From the NCBI RefSeq assembly GCF_035582795.1, contig NC_134370.1, positions 42,829,501 to 42,893,500 on the forward strand: DNA of 64,000 nt. The letters are read 5' to 3'. How positions within the stretch are numbered: the stretch's first letter is position 1; every line of letters starts with the position of its first letter. Under the pieces are notes generated by a model. It worked only from the letters and a program-made list of their open reading frames with translations, had not been told where the DNA came from and ran no database searches. Below are positions 12,745 through 25,204 of this stretch, one piece after another. Origin of the DNA: Mycteria americana (lineage: Eukaryota; Chordata; Aves; Ciconiiformes; Ciconiidae). Position numbers and translations under genes: made by a program.

Positions 12745-13345
12745 TATGACGCTGGAGCAGGTACATCTCAAATTGACTGTGGCTGTGGATAAATCCACTC
12801 TGCAGCAGGTATAACCTTGAACAGACTGTTCCATGCTGCAGCAAGTACACCCCTAACGGACTCTAGGCTGTAGATAAGTCCATGCTGGAGCATGGGCAAT
12901 GGGAGAAGTTCCTTGCAATGTTAAACACTATAACCTGGTCCAATGGAACCAGGAGTGGAGATTGTAATGGATATACCTTTAAATCGTTGTAATCCATGAT
13001 TTAAGTTTTATATTGTAGCAAGAACTATAGAAACAATGGAGAATGAGCCTTAGAAGAAGCAGTGCAAGTGCAGCGGTGACTTGACCTGAGCTGAGTCTGG
13101 TGCCCGATAACTCCACACAACACACCACCTCTTTTGTCATGAACGACCACCATAACAGATGCAGCCCAAAGTCATGGACCAAATGGAACTCAATGGAGAC
13201 ATTTTACAGACACTTTACAGCAAGGCACATAGACTTAAGGAATGATACCTGCATAAATCAAAGGATGGGAAGGGGAGGATGTATTGGACACACCAGTATG
13301 GGAACATGAGCATGATGTAATTGTTTTTGCATAAGGGGTGAACAT
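12745..13345 (+). repeat. short diverged tandem units next to an LTR; possible ERV internal remnant
   Basis: CTGGAGCAGG/CTGCAGCAGG-type starts recur at about 12,749, 12,798, 12,834 and 12,883, giving units of about 36-49 bases. Similar CTGGAGCAG repeats occur beside ERVL-like LTRs in birds, so this may be retroviral internal sequence leading into the LTR at 13,346. No coding frame survives. Confidence 0.35.
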
Positions 13346-13837
13346 TATACTGGTTTGGCTGGGATAGAATTAATTTCCTTCATAGTAGATCATATGGTAC
13401 TATGTTTTTTTATCTGTGATCAAATCAGTTTTGATAACACACTCATGTTTTCTTCATGTGAGGAGGAAAGAGCAGCTGAGAGCAATTGTTATTGACTCAC
13501 CCCAACTCCCCAGTCTGTACTTAAGTCCTGCCTGATTTATCCTCCCCCTTGCACCATTTGGAGGCTAGGGGAGAGGTAGAGGAGTTGAGAATGAAGGAGT
13601 GAAATTGAGCCTGGAAAAAGGGAGGAGTAGGTAAAGATATTGTCTTAATTTTTTCTTTGTTTCACACCACTAAATTCTATTTTAAATTGAAATGAATAAA
13701 ATTAATTTTTCCCAAATCAAGTCTGTTCTGCCCATGACGGTATTTGACAAATGATCTCTCTGTCTTTATCTCGACCCACAAGGGGGAGTGAGAGAGCATC
13801 TGGGGGTCTGGCAGCTAGCCAGGGTCAGCCCACCACA
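13346..13837 (+). mobile_element. ERVL-like LTR, plus orientation
   Basis: It starts near TACTGGTTTGGCTGGGAT and ends GGGTCAGCCCACCACA, both matching the ends of the widespread avian ERVL-type LTR. An AATAAA signal lies at about 13,696. The start resembles the reversed start of the LTR at 14,020-14,593. No clear target-site duplication was found, so the left edge is uncertain by a few bases. Confidence 0.7.
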
Positions 13838-14019
13838 AGGGTTGAGGAATTGTTATGTTTTTTCTACATAAATAAGTTTCTGGAGGAAAGTCAAGTCCCA
13901 TCCTGTATAGAACCCTCGAAACAGGCATCGATTATTTGGTCACTCTAAGAGCAGTGGTGGTGCTCCCAACTTCTCCAAACCAGCAGATGCAGAGTTGCCG
14001 ATATTTCCCCTTTTCTGAC

Positions 14020-14593
14020 TACTGTGGTTTAACCGCACTTGGCAACTAAGCACCATGCAACCACTTGCTCACCCTTCCTGTCCCCGGTGGGAAGCAGAAG
14101 AGAATCAGAAGGGCAAAAGTAAGAAAACACGTGTGCTGAGATAATAACATTTTAATAATTGAAATAATAATAAAAATTTAAAAAATTGTAATGACAATGA
14201 AATAACAGAGAGGAACAAAACCCAGAGAAAAAAACAAAAAACCCAAGTGATGAAACCACTCGCCATTTGCCGACCGATGCCCAGCCAGCCCCTGAGCAGC
14301 GATCACTGCCCCCAGCCAAGTCCTCCCAGTTTATATACAGAGCATGAAGTCATATGGTATGGAATAGCCCTTTGGCCAGTTTGGATCAACTATCTTGGCT
14401 GTGCCCCCTCCCAACTTCTTCTGCACCCGGCAGAGCATGGGAACCTGAAAAGTCCTTGACTAGTGTAAACATTACTTAGCAACAACTAAAACATCAGTGT
14501 GCTACCAACATTATTCTCATCCTAAATGCAAAACACAGCACTATACCAGCTGCTAGGAAGAAATTTAACTCCATCCCGGCCAAAACCATGACA
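14020..14593 (-). mobile_element. solo ERVL-like LTR with 5-bp target duplication
   Basis: The minus strand starts TGTCATGGTTTTGGCCGGGA and the element ends about 574 bases later at ACCACAGTA. The same five bases, CTGAC, flank it at 14,015-14,019 and 14,594-14,598, which is the 5-bp duplication expected for this ERV class. There is no internal region, so this is a solo LTR left by recombination between two LTRs. The terminal CA has become TA. Confidence 0.8.
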
Positions 14594-14930
14594 CTGACTG
14601 AGAAGGCATGTAGGAAGAGGCTATCTGGATATTGCGGGAACCTCTTCAGTTGTTACAGCCCTTCTTGACATACTGCCTCCTGCATGGTCGGGCAACTGAC
14701 TGGTTTTCCTCTCCTATATTGACTGGTAGGCTAAGATGTTAAGCTTTGCTGAGATCAAGGCCCAGTGAAGCTGACCTAACCTGATTGTTTTGACTGGTTT
14801 TTCAGAGCTTCTTGACTCCATGAATTACCTCTGCTAGCTATGTCCCATTTTTCTCTCCCTGCACCTTGCTCTGCTTACTGTCCTTTTTGATGCTCATAAC
14901 TCTTGTTAGCTTTTCCTCCTCACCTGTTTT

Positions 14931-16015
14931 CACAGAATCACAGAATCACAGAATCGTATAGGTTGGAAAAGACCTTTAAGATCATCAAGTCCAACCATAA
15001 ACCTAACACTACCAAGACCACCACTACACCGTGTCTCTAAGCACCTCATCCAAATGTCCTTTAAATACCTCCAGGGATGGCAACTCAACCACTTCCCTGG
15101 GCAGCCTGTTCCAATGCTTGATAACCCTTTCAGTGAAGAAAAATTTCCTAATATCCAGTCTAAACCTCCCCTGGCGCAACTTGAGACCATTTCCTCTTGT
15201 CCTATCACTTGTTACTTGGGAGAAGAGACCAACCCCCACCTCTCTACAACCTCCTTTCAGGTAGTTGTAGAGAGCAATAAGATCTCCCCTCAGCCTCCTT
15301 TTCTCCAGGCTAAACAGTCCCAGCTCCCTCAGCCACTCCTCATAAGACTTCTGCTCTAGACCCTTCACCAGCTTTGTTGCCCTTCTCTGGACACGCTCCA
15401 GCACCTCAATATCTCTCTTGTAGTGGGGGGCCCAAAACTGAACACAGTATTGGAGGTGCGGCCTCACCAGTGCTGAGTACAGGGGCACGATCACTTCCCT
15501 ACTCCTGCTGGCCACGCTATTTTTGATACAAGCCAGGATGCCATTGGCTTTCTTGGCCACCTGGGCACACTGCTGGCTCATATTCAGGCGGCTGTCAACA
15601 AACACCCCCAGGTCCTTCTCTGCCAGGCAGCTTTCCAGCCACTCTTCCCCAAGCCTGTAGTGTTGCATGGGGTTGCTGTGGCCCAAGTGCAGGACCTTGC
15701 ACTTGGCCTTGTTAAACCTCATACAATTGACCTCAGCCCATCGATCCAGCCTGTCCAGGTCCCTCTGCAGAGCCTGCCTACCCTCAAGCAGATCAACACT
15801 CCCACACAATTTGGTGTAATCTGCAAACTTGCTGAGGGTGCACTTGATCCCTTCGTCCAGATCATTGATAAAGATGTTAAACAGAACTGGCCCCAACACA
15901 GAGCCCTGGGGAACACCGCTTGTGACCGGGCGCCAACCGGAGTAAACTCCATTCACCACCACTCTTTGGGCCCGGCCGTCCAGCCAGTTCTTTACCCAAT
16001 TTTCCCACTCCTTCC
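14931..16015 (-). mobile_element. CR1 LINE, 5'-truncated, RT fragment still open
   Basis: The 3' end shows three CACAGAAT units at 14,931-14,955. On the minus strand a 357-codon frame (16,097-15,024) covers the C-terminal part of CR1 reverse transcriptase and the region after it. It includes [43 protein letters not shown] and [13 protein letters not shown]. The catalytic FADD box reads FADY, so the second catalytic Asp is Tyr and the enzyme would be inactive even if made. CR1 similarity starts near 16,015; codons before that are flanking sequence. The copy looks young compared with its neighbours because the frame is intact. Confidence 0.9.
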
Positions 16016-18309
16016 AACTATTCAACCATGTCATGATCCTCTCCATACTGTGCTCCTGGCTTCCCTCCAGCTTTGTACACACGTTTTGCTTTTTCATGCT
16101 TTGGAAGAGTGGACAACTGCCAAGCGTTCAGCAATTTCACTTAGCTTACAGAATACTTTCAAGAACTTCTCCCTCCTCATAAAACATTGCTCACCATTTC
16201 TCTTTCCTCTTCAGGTTCTTTCTGGATGCTGATTTCTTTGTTTGGGATGATGCCTCCCGCATATATCTTTTAGAACAGCTAGTTGGCCCAAACCTCTACA
16301 TTCTAACGGGTACATATGTTCTTCTCTGCATGTGATGCATCTGCATTACTTGTTTTAGGAACGCTTCTCAAATGTAACCCCATAACACACAAAGCAATAG
16401 CATGGCAGAAAAATAAGAGCTTCCAATTCATATGGAAATGGTTTAAACCCTCCACTATCTCTCACAGTCCTGTTCTGAACCTGCTGTTCAGACAACAGTC
16501 TGAGATTAACACTGACTACAGGAAGGAATTATGTCACAGTGCAAAAGGAACTATATTTGAATGCACAAATAGTGATACAAACATTATCCTTGACAAATAT
16601 ATAGCCAAAATGGAAAAAGAACTGCTGCTCTTGACAACTGTGAAATCAGAAAAACCTACAGAAAGTGCCATGAGTATAAAAATCCTTATAAAGGAGACAT
16701 GGAAAATGAAGAAATATTTTTCTTGGCATCTGATACAAGTTCACAGAACCCCAAATCACTATAGTATGAAAGAAGTAAGTTACTGGACTCATCAATATCC
16801 TCATTGCTTGCTGCATCTCTGTCCCGTTTCCTTCTGCTCTCTGATTCGTTCCCCACTCAGCTATGATCGTGAAGGGGGATCTATTTGAACTGCACTTGGA
16901 TAAAATTCAGGTACTATTGTCCTGAGGATGATTTGCCCTGAGACTGTGTGGCCAGTCAAGGTCCCACATGCTCAGCATTGTTACTGGCATCAAAGGACAA
17001 TCCTTAAAATGGAACAAACATTTATTTGGTCCCTTCTTAACTTTTAACCCATGTGCTACACTAGTGTCAGAGTCATGAGGCCTGACAAGCTGCAACAAGC
17101 TGTTTAAAAGATGAACCCAATTTTCAGGCTGGGCTTGATGTTTTTTAGGTGAGCCAGTTCCTGATGAATTTCTTCACTGACTCCATATTTGCTGAGCCTT
17201 TGGACAGAAGAAGGAAGGAAGAAGGGTCTAAAATCTACCTTAAATATTTCCTTTTGTGTAAAACCCCTGAGTCCTGAACAACAAAGACAAGCATATCATA
17301 CTGTCCCCAAAACAATCCTCTCCCAGCTGGCCACCATACCCAGATCTTCTCTGTTAAAAAATGCTGAAACCTGTCACCTTTGCTGCCGCCCCCCCGACCG
17401 CCCACCCCGAGTACACACATGGCCAGCCACAGATGCCAACACTCAGAAAGCACTGCCTTTTACCAGTGCCCATATAAACACAAACAGCAAACACATAAAC
17501 ATGATTAACATTGTAGGCTTAATCCTTCTCTTGAACAGAGGCCATTAAACAGATATCCTCATAAACCAGGTATCCTTACCTTACATATATTTTTAAACTT
17601 ACTTTCCCTGCTCCCTGCCTGCTTCTCTCACTGTCCTCAGTTTATCAGAGGAGGGCAGGGGGAAGATAAAAGCCAGAAAATGTTTGAGCCTTTCCAGCCA
17701 CCTAAAGCCACTTGCACAAAAAGTGTTTTATGCATTAATACAATGCTCCACCAGGATAAGCTGAGTACGTAGAGCTTGAGTGGCCTGTACCTCGGGGAAA
17801 AATTGAGGCTTTTGCTGTAATCACCTTGTCAGCCACAGAGCACAGTGCAAGACTGTGTCTTTTTGAAGAAAATACCTCAGTAGCTCTAGGAATATTTCTT
17901 GGCCCATTAGTCCTTTCCTACAAATGGTCCTCTTCAGAATGAGAGTCTTCTTTGTACAGCATTGTTCCCACTGCAAGGACACACAGACCACCAAAGTTCA
18001 CAGTAAGTCCTCTATGATTTTAAGAAATTATTTCCTCTCTCCTGGGAGGCAGGAAAGTAAAAGAGTTTCCTGCCTCTAGTCAGTCTCAGGTCTTATTCCA
18101 TGCGTAAGCAAAGATCTAATTCTAAACAGTTCATATCCTTATATTAACACGGATCTTAATAGGAGTTTGATGATGAATGATAGTTAGTTTTAGGAATAAG
18201 ATGTAGCTGTCTGGGGAGGGAAGTGACAAAGCCAGTAAAACATTTCTGGACTGAAGCAGGTGTCAGTTACACATGCCAGTGCAGTACTCTGACTATCCCG
18301 TAGAGGGAA
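16016..18309. other. no confident gene; 190-codon open frame
   Basis: A plus-strand frame at 16,316-16,888 is the longest outside repeats, but its product has no domain I recognise and no clear splice or promoter context. I see no other feature here. Confidence 0.4.
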
Positions 18310-18311
18310 CT

Positions 18312-20385
18312 ACAGAGTCATAGAGTGATATAGGAGGAAGGGGACCTCTCATAGTCATCTAATCCAACCCCATGCTCCAAACAGGGACAAATTACAGCAC
18401 GATTTCTAAGGGCTTCCAGGATTTGAGTGTTTCCAAGATACTTCACATATGTGAGATGTTACAACCTCTCTGGATCCCTGTTGCGGTCTTTTGCAACTCT
18501 AAAGATACAAGTAAGTGCATAAATATCCTTACATCTAAATGGAAATTCCCTTCTTGCAACATAGTGTCATTGCCTCTTGTACTAATATAGTGCAGTGGTA
18601 AGATCCACCATTCAATTTTTTCTTCAGATTGAACATACCGAGTTCTCACACATGCTATACGCTCCATCACCCTGAAAATCTCAGTGGCTTCTTCTGGACC
18701 TTCTCCAGTGTGTCAATGTCTTTCTAGTCCTCTGGAGCCCAGACTGGAAACACTACTCAAAATGAGGTCTCACAATTGCTGAACAGAGGGGAAGAATAAT
18801 TTCCCTTTACCTCCTGCCTAGATACCTGCTAATAAACACCAGTATGTGTCTGGCTGTCTTTGTTGCTAGGGCACACTGTTGTTTCCTCTTAACATGTTGT
18901 TGAGCATGCCCCCACATGTCCTTTTCTGCAGAGTTTCTCTTTATCCAGGCAGCCCTCAGCCAGTTGCAGTGTATGATCTGTTTTGTTCTGGGGTTTTTTT
19001 TGGTTGTTTTTTTTGTTTTAATTTCAGGGGAAGAACATTGAACTTGCCTTTACTGAGCTTCATGAGCTTCCTGTCTGCTCTGAATGGCAACTCTACTTTC
19101 CAGTGTGTTGACTGCTTCCTAAACTGATACCTTTCCTGTTAGTGCTGCAGGCAAGTAGCTGTTGAATAGACCCTGGCCAGAGGTTTATGTAAATGAGCAG
19201 GATGAGCTATTTGATGTGACAACAGAAATTTCAGATATGATAGATAACAGTGTGTGAAGATGGAAAAATATATGTTCATGATTCGGATGGCTGCATTTCA
19301 TATATGGTTAAATGATAGCCATGTCAGAAATAACTTCTCAGATAACTGGAGAGGAACTTTGGGGACATTTTGAGCAGTAGACTATTACAAAGCCAAGAGC
19401 ATTTAGGTGCCCAAGTCAGTGATAACATTTAAGGTTGAAATTGCATCAGTGTCAGAAATACTGAATTTGGAGATGTATGTAGCAAACCAGAGAATGATGG
19501 GAAAAAGTAATTAGGAATTTTGAGTTGAATGGGAAAATGAAAGAAAGGAAAAATGGCACTGAAAAGGAGGGTGAAGAAATGGGAAAAGCATTAATAAGAC
19601 ACGTAAGTCTTGTGACTGGTGATGTCCGGAGGTGCCTTTTGCTCAGTCCTGCACTTGATCACGACAGCCTTAGTCAGGAAAATAACCAAAGCCTATTGTT
19701 CAGGTGATATCACAAGCATTAGAAGGACCAGAGAAGAATGAGGATGCTAGGGATGGGACACTGAGGGGGAGGCAGTGCTTTACATGGCCAGCAAGGAACA
19801 GTAAAGCCAGACAGATTCAGCATTTTGGAGTTGCTACACCAGTATGTAGTTCAGACATGAAAGCATCTGTATCCTGCCAATCACTTCCTAACAATCCTCA
19901 CACTTGATGATAACATATTCTGTTCCATCATCAAAGTTTTAAAGAAGACTTTAAACAGTATTGACTCCAGTACTGATCCCTGAGGGATGCCACCTTTAGT
20001 TTTGTGTTAGTGAGATTTCACATTTTTTATCAACAACCTTTTAGCATAGTATTCTCTCCAGTTTTCTGCACATCTTTTCATCCATTTACCAAGCTCTCTT
20101 TCAGCAATTCGCTACAATGATATTTTGGAAGACTATTTCAAAGGCCTTGCTAATAGCAATGCAAAAAATCCAATGCTCTACCCTTGTTCACTGAGCCAGT
20201 CACCCCATTATAGAAGGCAATGAGGTTGGCCATGTGAGATTTGCTATCAGTCAATCCATGCTAACCATTCCTAATCTCATTCTTCTTCATGCTCCGGGGC
20301 ATGGTTTTCAGGCTGATTTGCTCCATAGCTTTCCTAGGTACTGAGGTGAGGCTGACTGGCTTGCACTTTTCTAAACTCTCCTTAG
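18312..20385 (-). mobile_element. old CR1 LINE split by about 790 bases
   Basis: 18,312-19,127 reads the CR1 3' end back to the phrase corresponding to FNKxKCKVL and AIQRDLDRL. The next upstream CR1 coding segment, the VPQGSVL region, resumes only at about 19,925 and continues to about 20,385. In an intact CR1 these two segments are about 25-40 codons apart, so 19,128-19,924 appears to be inserted sequence that I cannot identify. The element is heavily mutated. Confidence 0.65.
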
Positions 20386-20387
20386 GA

Positions 20388-21100
20388 TTTTAGGATTATA
20401 GAATAATTCATCTTGGGAGTAACCTGAGAAGTTCATCTAATTCAGAGTAAACTATGAGGTCAGACCAGGTCGCTCAGTCACATAAAGAAAACCTACAAGG
20501 ATGGGGATTTCACAAATTCTGTGGAAGAAGTATTCCAATGTTTGACAGTCCTCAATTGTGAGAAAGTTTTTCTTCATATGTAGTCGAAAGTTGTCATGTT
20601 TCAACCTCTCATCATTTTCTCTCATTCTCCCATCAGGCACCACTATGAAGACCCTGGCTTCATCCACTCGATAACCTCCTGATACTAGGAGGGGACCTAG
20701 AATGCTATCAGGTCCACACAAAGTCTTCTCTTCTCCAGGCTGAACAAGCCCAATTCCCTCAGCCTCTCCTCACAGAAGAGCTGGCTGCTGCAGTGCCCTG
20801 ACCATCTTCGTGGCCTTCCAATGAACCCAGTTCAGTTTGTGAGGTCTTCCTTGTACTAGGGTGCCCAAAGCTGGACACAGTGTTCTAGATGCACTTTGAG
20901 CACAGAGTAAAACGGGATAAACATTCCATCACTTTCGTTTGCTCCTTTTTAAATGTGGTGCATTATGCTGGCAGCTTGCTTTGTTGTGTAGTCACACTCT
21001 GACTTCTGTTCGGCTTGTGTGTTACCTAAAATCCAAGATCATTTTCAGCAGAGCTTCTTGTCCTTCCTTGTGGTCTACCAAGACCGCCAGATCCTTCAAC
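20388..21100 (-). mobile_element. CR1 LINE fragment of a different subfamily
   Basis: Starts with the TTATAGAATAATTCATC-type reversed 3' end. It contains FRLHMKKNFLTIEDC-like and CTCCAGGCTGAACAAGCCC phrases characteristic of CR1. It abuts the older CR1 at 20,385 in the same orientation. The 5' limit is vague, and weak similarity may continue into 21,100-21,510. Confidence 0.7.
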
Positions 21101-21511
21101 AGAACCAGATTCTATTTCTTGAAGGTGGGTGTGATTTTTCTCTTTCTCCAGTCACCACGAAGCATGATCGCTATATCCTTACGAAGATGATAGTGGGACC
21201 TCACAGCGACACTGGACAGCCAGCTCAGTATCCTCAGATGCATGACATGGTTGCACGGTCCCATATGATCAAATGGTTAAATTGCTGCCTAACTGTATCT
21301 TCCCATATGGTGGGAAATATCACATTTCCACATGCCTTTCCAGCACACCCAGGGGTCTGGGAGTCATGAGGATAGATCTCACCAGTGAAAAATCAAGGCT
21401 AAGCAAGTCACTGAGTACCTTGGCCTTTGTCAGTAGGTTCCCCAATTCATTCAACACTAAAACACACTTTAATTAGTTTTTCTTATGCTGCCCACGTACT
21501 TAGAGATGTCG

Positions 21512-21850
21512 TTGACAGAATCACAATACCACAAAATATTTGAGGTTGGAAAGGATCTCTGGAGGCCATCTGGTCCAACCGCCTTGCTGAAGCACTGGAG
21601 CGTCTTGCCCAGGAACATATCCAGCTGACTTTGGAATATCTCCAATAATGGAGAATTCACAGCATCCCTGGGAGACCTTTGTTAGTGCTCAGACACTCTC
21701 ACATTAAAAAAGTTTTTCCTTATGCTCAGACTGAGCCTCCTGTATTTCAGTTTTTGCCCATTGCTTCTGTTCCTGTCAGTAGGCAACACTAAAAAGATGT
21801 TGGCTCCCTCTGCTTTTCACCCTCCCTTCAGGTTCTTATATACAATGAAA
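21512..21850 (-). mobile_element. older CR1, 3' part (left of a nested insertion)
   Basis: The reversed 3' end AGAATCACAATACCACA is followed by the standard GGTTGGAAAGGATCTCTGG block and runs to TTCAGGTTCTTATATAC. The next bases of a normal CR1 (TAAGATCCCC..CTTCTCTTCT) occur at about 23,055, on the far side of the plus-strand CR1, so this and 23,053-23,240 are one interrupted element. Confidence 0.75.
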
Positions 21851-21874
21851 TAATGAACATTGTGAAGAGGGGTT

Positions 21875-23050
21875 GACAAAGGAGAAGTCCTGCCTAACTA
21901 ATTTGATATCCTTCTAAATGAAGTCACCCACCTAGTGGATGAAGGGAAGGCGGTAGATTTATTTTTCTAGATTTTATTATGGCTTTTGATACTCTCCCTC
22001 ACAGCATCTTTCTGGACAAGTTGTACGACTGAGATGAGCAGATACACAGTGCGCTGGGTAAAGAACTGCCTGAAGGGTCAAGCTGAAAGTGTTGTAGTGA
22101 ATGGGGCTACACATTGCTGGTGGGCAGCCACTAGCAGAGTTCTTCATGCTGAATTTCAGGCCAGTTCTGTTCAATATATTTACCAATAATCTGGATGAAG
22201 GAGTTAAGTAAACCATACATAATTTTGTTGATAATACTAAACTGGGAGATGCTGTTGACTCTCGTAAGGGACAACAGGCCTTGTAGAAAGATCTGGACAT
22301 ATTGAAGCATTTGGGAGTCATGAGTGGCACGATATTTTACAAGAACTGCAAGATTCTGCATCTGGGATGGAGACACAAGTATAAACTGGGCGACGAATGT
22401 CTGGAGAGCAGGCCTGCAGAAAGGGATATAGGGATGCACGTTGACACAGGTGATCAAAACAGTTTATTATCCCAACGTATTTAGCATTATTGCAGCCCCA
22501 CCTTGAGTATTGTGTGCAGTTCTGGGCCCCAAAATTAAAAAATGATACGAGGGTACTCGAATGTATCCAGAGGAGGGAAATAAAACTGGTGAAAGGGTTG
22601 GAAAGCATGCCCTATGAGGAGGAGTTGAAGACTCTGTGTTTGTCTAACTTGGAGAAAAGGAGGCTGAGGGGTGACCTCAGTGCTCTCTACAGCTTCTTGA
22701 GGAGGAGAAGTGGAGAGGGAGGTGCTGACCTCTTCTCCCTGGTACCAGGATTTGTGGAAAGGGCTCAAAGCTTCATCAAGACTTGACATTAGACTGTTCA
22801 GACTTGACATTAGGAAACATTTATTTTCCGAGAGGGTGGTCAAACCCTGGAACAGACTTCATAAAGAGGTGGTCAATGACCCAAGCTTGTCAGCTTTTAA
22901 AAGGCATTTGGACAATGCCCTTAATAATATGCTTTAACTTTTGGTCAGCCATGAAGAGTTCAGGCAGTTGTACTAGATTATTGTCATTGGTCCCTTCCAA
23001 CAGAACTATTCTGTTCTGTTTACTCTATTCTATTGTCTTCTATTCTATCT
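21875..23050 (+). mobile_element. CR1 LINE inserted into an older CR1
   Basis: The plus strand reads degraded CR1 reverse transcriptase (GLPN-like start, AFDTLPH region, NNLDEG, then the catalytic box as FVDN, second Asp to Asn). The C-terminal region follows (RREIKLVKGLE, ERVVKPWNRL) and the element ends in a run of TATTCTATTCT at 23,020-23,048. Several frameshifts are present. Its last 550 bases resemble the CR1 at 38,330-38,910, including a shared variant around the ACGTATTTAGC phrase. Confidence 0.85.
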
Positions 23051-23052
23051 TG

Positions 23053-23240
23053 TAAGATCCCCTGAGCCTTCTCTTCTCTAGCTCTCTCATCCTTTACTCA
23101 TGGGAAAAATGCTCCAGTCCCTAAATATTATTTGTGGCCCTTCACATGGACAAGACTATATCCATGTCTGTCTTGTACTGGGGAACCCAGAAGTGCTGCA
23201 GAGTTCCTAGTGACAACCCAGGCTCTATTTCACATGGACC
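23053..23240 (-). mobile_element. older CR1, upstream part (right of the nested insertion)
   Basis: Begins TAAGATCCCCTGAGCCTTCTC and continues with ATGTCTGTCTTGTACTGGGG, the CR1 segment that should follow 21,850. Orientation is minus, as for 21,512-21,850. Confidence 0.65.
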
Positions 23241-25194
23241 AGTTTGGTCTGGAGATACCCTAATTCCATGAGGATTTTAAAAAGATGCTGGGGACAGCAC
23301 CGTGCTTGGGGACAGAAGGGGACCAGAGTGCTGGACACAACATACAAGGAAATTAAATGAAGGTCAACAGCCACAGTGGAAATGAACAAATACAGTAAAA
23401 GCTGGGTGCTGTGAGAGCAGTCTAGCCTGGTCTGGTTGTGTGGCTGAGTAACTGAGATTGCACAAGTGGAGTATGGTCTGCTTAAATGGGACAGGAAGGA
23501 GGCTGTTTCAGGGGACATTTATAGACCAAATGTTCCTTGGGATGCCTAGGAAAAAACCATGACCACCATGGTTTTCCACAATAACTGTTTTCTCCTGGGA
23601 CTCGACCACAGAGCTGCAGGACCTAGAGACAATGTTTTCATCATAGAAATGTCACATCTGGAGAGGAGTGAGGGATTGAACAACTAAACTTGTCAAGGTT
23701 AGATAAATAGCTTTTGCAATGCACCCTTCTTGGGGCTGTTTTGGAGCCAGAAGTAGTTCACTCAGCATCTGAAAACCATTGTGGGCCCTGCCCCCAGGAA
23801 CTGGTTAATATGTTTTTTTAGAAGAAAGGGTGGACTTCTCTTGCATAGCGTGATTTAGTCATGTGTTTTAACCACAGTATCCTGCTTCAAGAAGGCAGCA
23901 GCTTGCATGTCGTGAGAAAAAAGTAAGTTTTGTTTATTTTTTACTGCCAAAAAACGGCTAAGTTATCTATCAAAACACACCACAGTGTTTTCTGTTGGCC
24001 CCTTCCTAGTATTGTTGTATGGAAGATCAGCAGCCTGTTCTCTCACCTTCTGAGGTCTGTACATTAATGCTCATATTGCCTGTTGTCTTAACTTTTTTCT
24101 CTTTAAACCCGTCTCTCTTTTTGTTATGACTGACAATTTTGAGCCTGAGTAATTTGAAAGGGTCATGAATAATTAAAATCCTTTTAACCCAAAAGGGCCA
24201 GAATTCATAGCCCTCCTGAAGTCTCTTAAATATGCCAAGGAGTCTCCGTCTTTCCCTGTGGAAACCTAAGAAAGAAAACATTAATAAAAAGGAAATCCAG
24301 GCTGTAATAGGTGGTTTTCTAGTTCTCCGTGGTCACTGAATAGGACAGTGGAATTTAAACAATTTTTCACCAACTTCCAGAAGAAAGGCCAGAGTGCAAA
24401 TCAAATATAATAAAATTTTATTTTGGTGTATATTAAGGATATCTAAAATTCAGGTGCTATATACTTAAGAAAAGAGGAAAATGTATTAAAGAAGAGATAG
24501 AAATGAAAATACTACTGCATATCTGTTTGAAGTGAATTCCTTTAAGTCCAGCGGAAATACTACTGTATAACTTTTTGAACTGAATTCCTTCACGTCCAGT
24601 GATGATCTTGCTACCTATACTACAAAACTGACACTAATAAAAGCTTCTAGAAATTAAAACCATACAATGCTTTCTCTGTGCTTCGGATCCCTAAGCACAA
24701 AGCATTACATTTGTACACACTACTGTAATAACACCAGAGACGTATTTTTAAAGCATAGTAAGTATAAAATACAATTTTAAATTTTTGAAACTACCTAAGC
24801 AAATTTGGATTATTCAGTGCACTGGATAAAGGAGTAGGAGAGATTATTCCTGCTTAGCAGAGGGATGAGGGAAAGTTCTTATGAATTTAAGAAATAACAA
24901 AACTTATTATAAAAATTAATGAAACTAAGCTAGACAAGAGTTCAGCTGTATTAGCTAAGAAGGCTTCCAGATGTTGTTAAGTGAAGGGCACTTTGATGAA
25001 GTAAAGGGACTAATAGATGTTTTGTTAATGGAACTGGTAGGTTTGTTAATTATTTAGATGCTTATAGGTAGCAAAGCTGACACGTGGTGTTTAAATTATC
25101 CTGCTCTAGGTTCTTTCCTGCTCTTCTTCAACCAATTGCTGGCTTACTTACCCTGTACCTGAAAGAGCAAAAAATATATTTTTAAATTCTTATT
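23241..25194. other. no gene confirmed; sequence downstream of TRDC
   Basis: AT-rich. A two-copy direct repeat of about 49 bases lies at 24,505-24,600. A minus-strand frame at 24,281-24,027 follows a good-looking acceptor (TTTTCTTTCTTAG) and ends near a GTGAGA donor-like site. It has no hydrophobic segment and no domain I recognise, and the TRDC coding region is already complete upstream. Confidence 0.4.
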
Positions 25195-25198
25195 CACA

Positions 25199-25204
25199 TT
25201 TAAT
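25199..25204 (-). terminator. candidate poly(A) signal for TRDC (ATTAAA)
   Basis: ATTAAA on the minus strand, about 420 bases after the TRDC stop codon. A canonical AATAAA exists farther down at about 24,417-24,422. Which one is used cannot be told from the sequence. Confidence 0.35.

Noticed and set aside
16316..16888. 190-codon plus-strand open frame
   Set aside because: No domain, no splice or promoter context and Lys/Ser/His-rich random-looking composition; not enough to call a gene.
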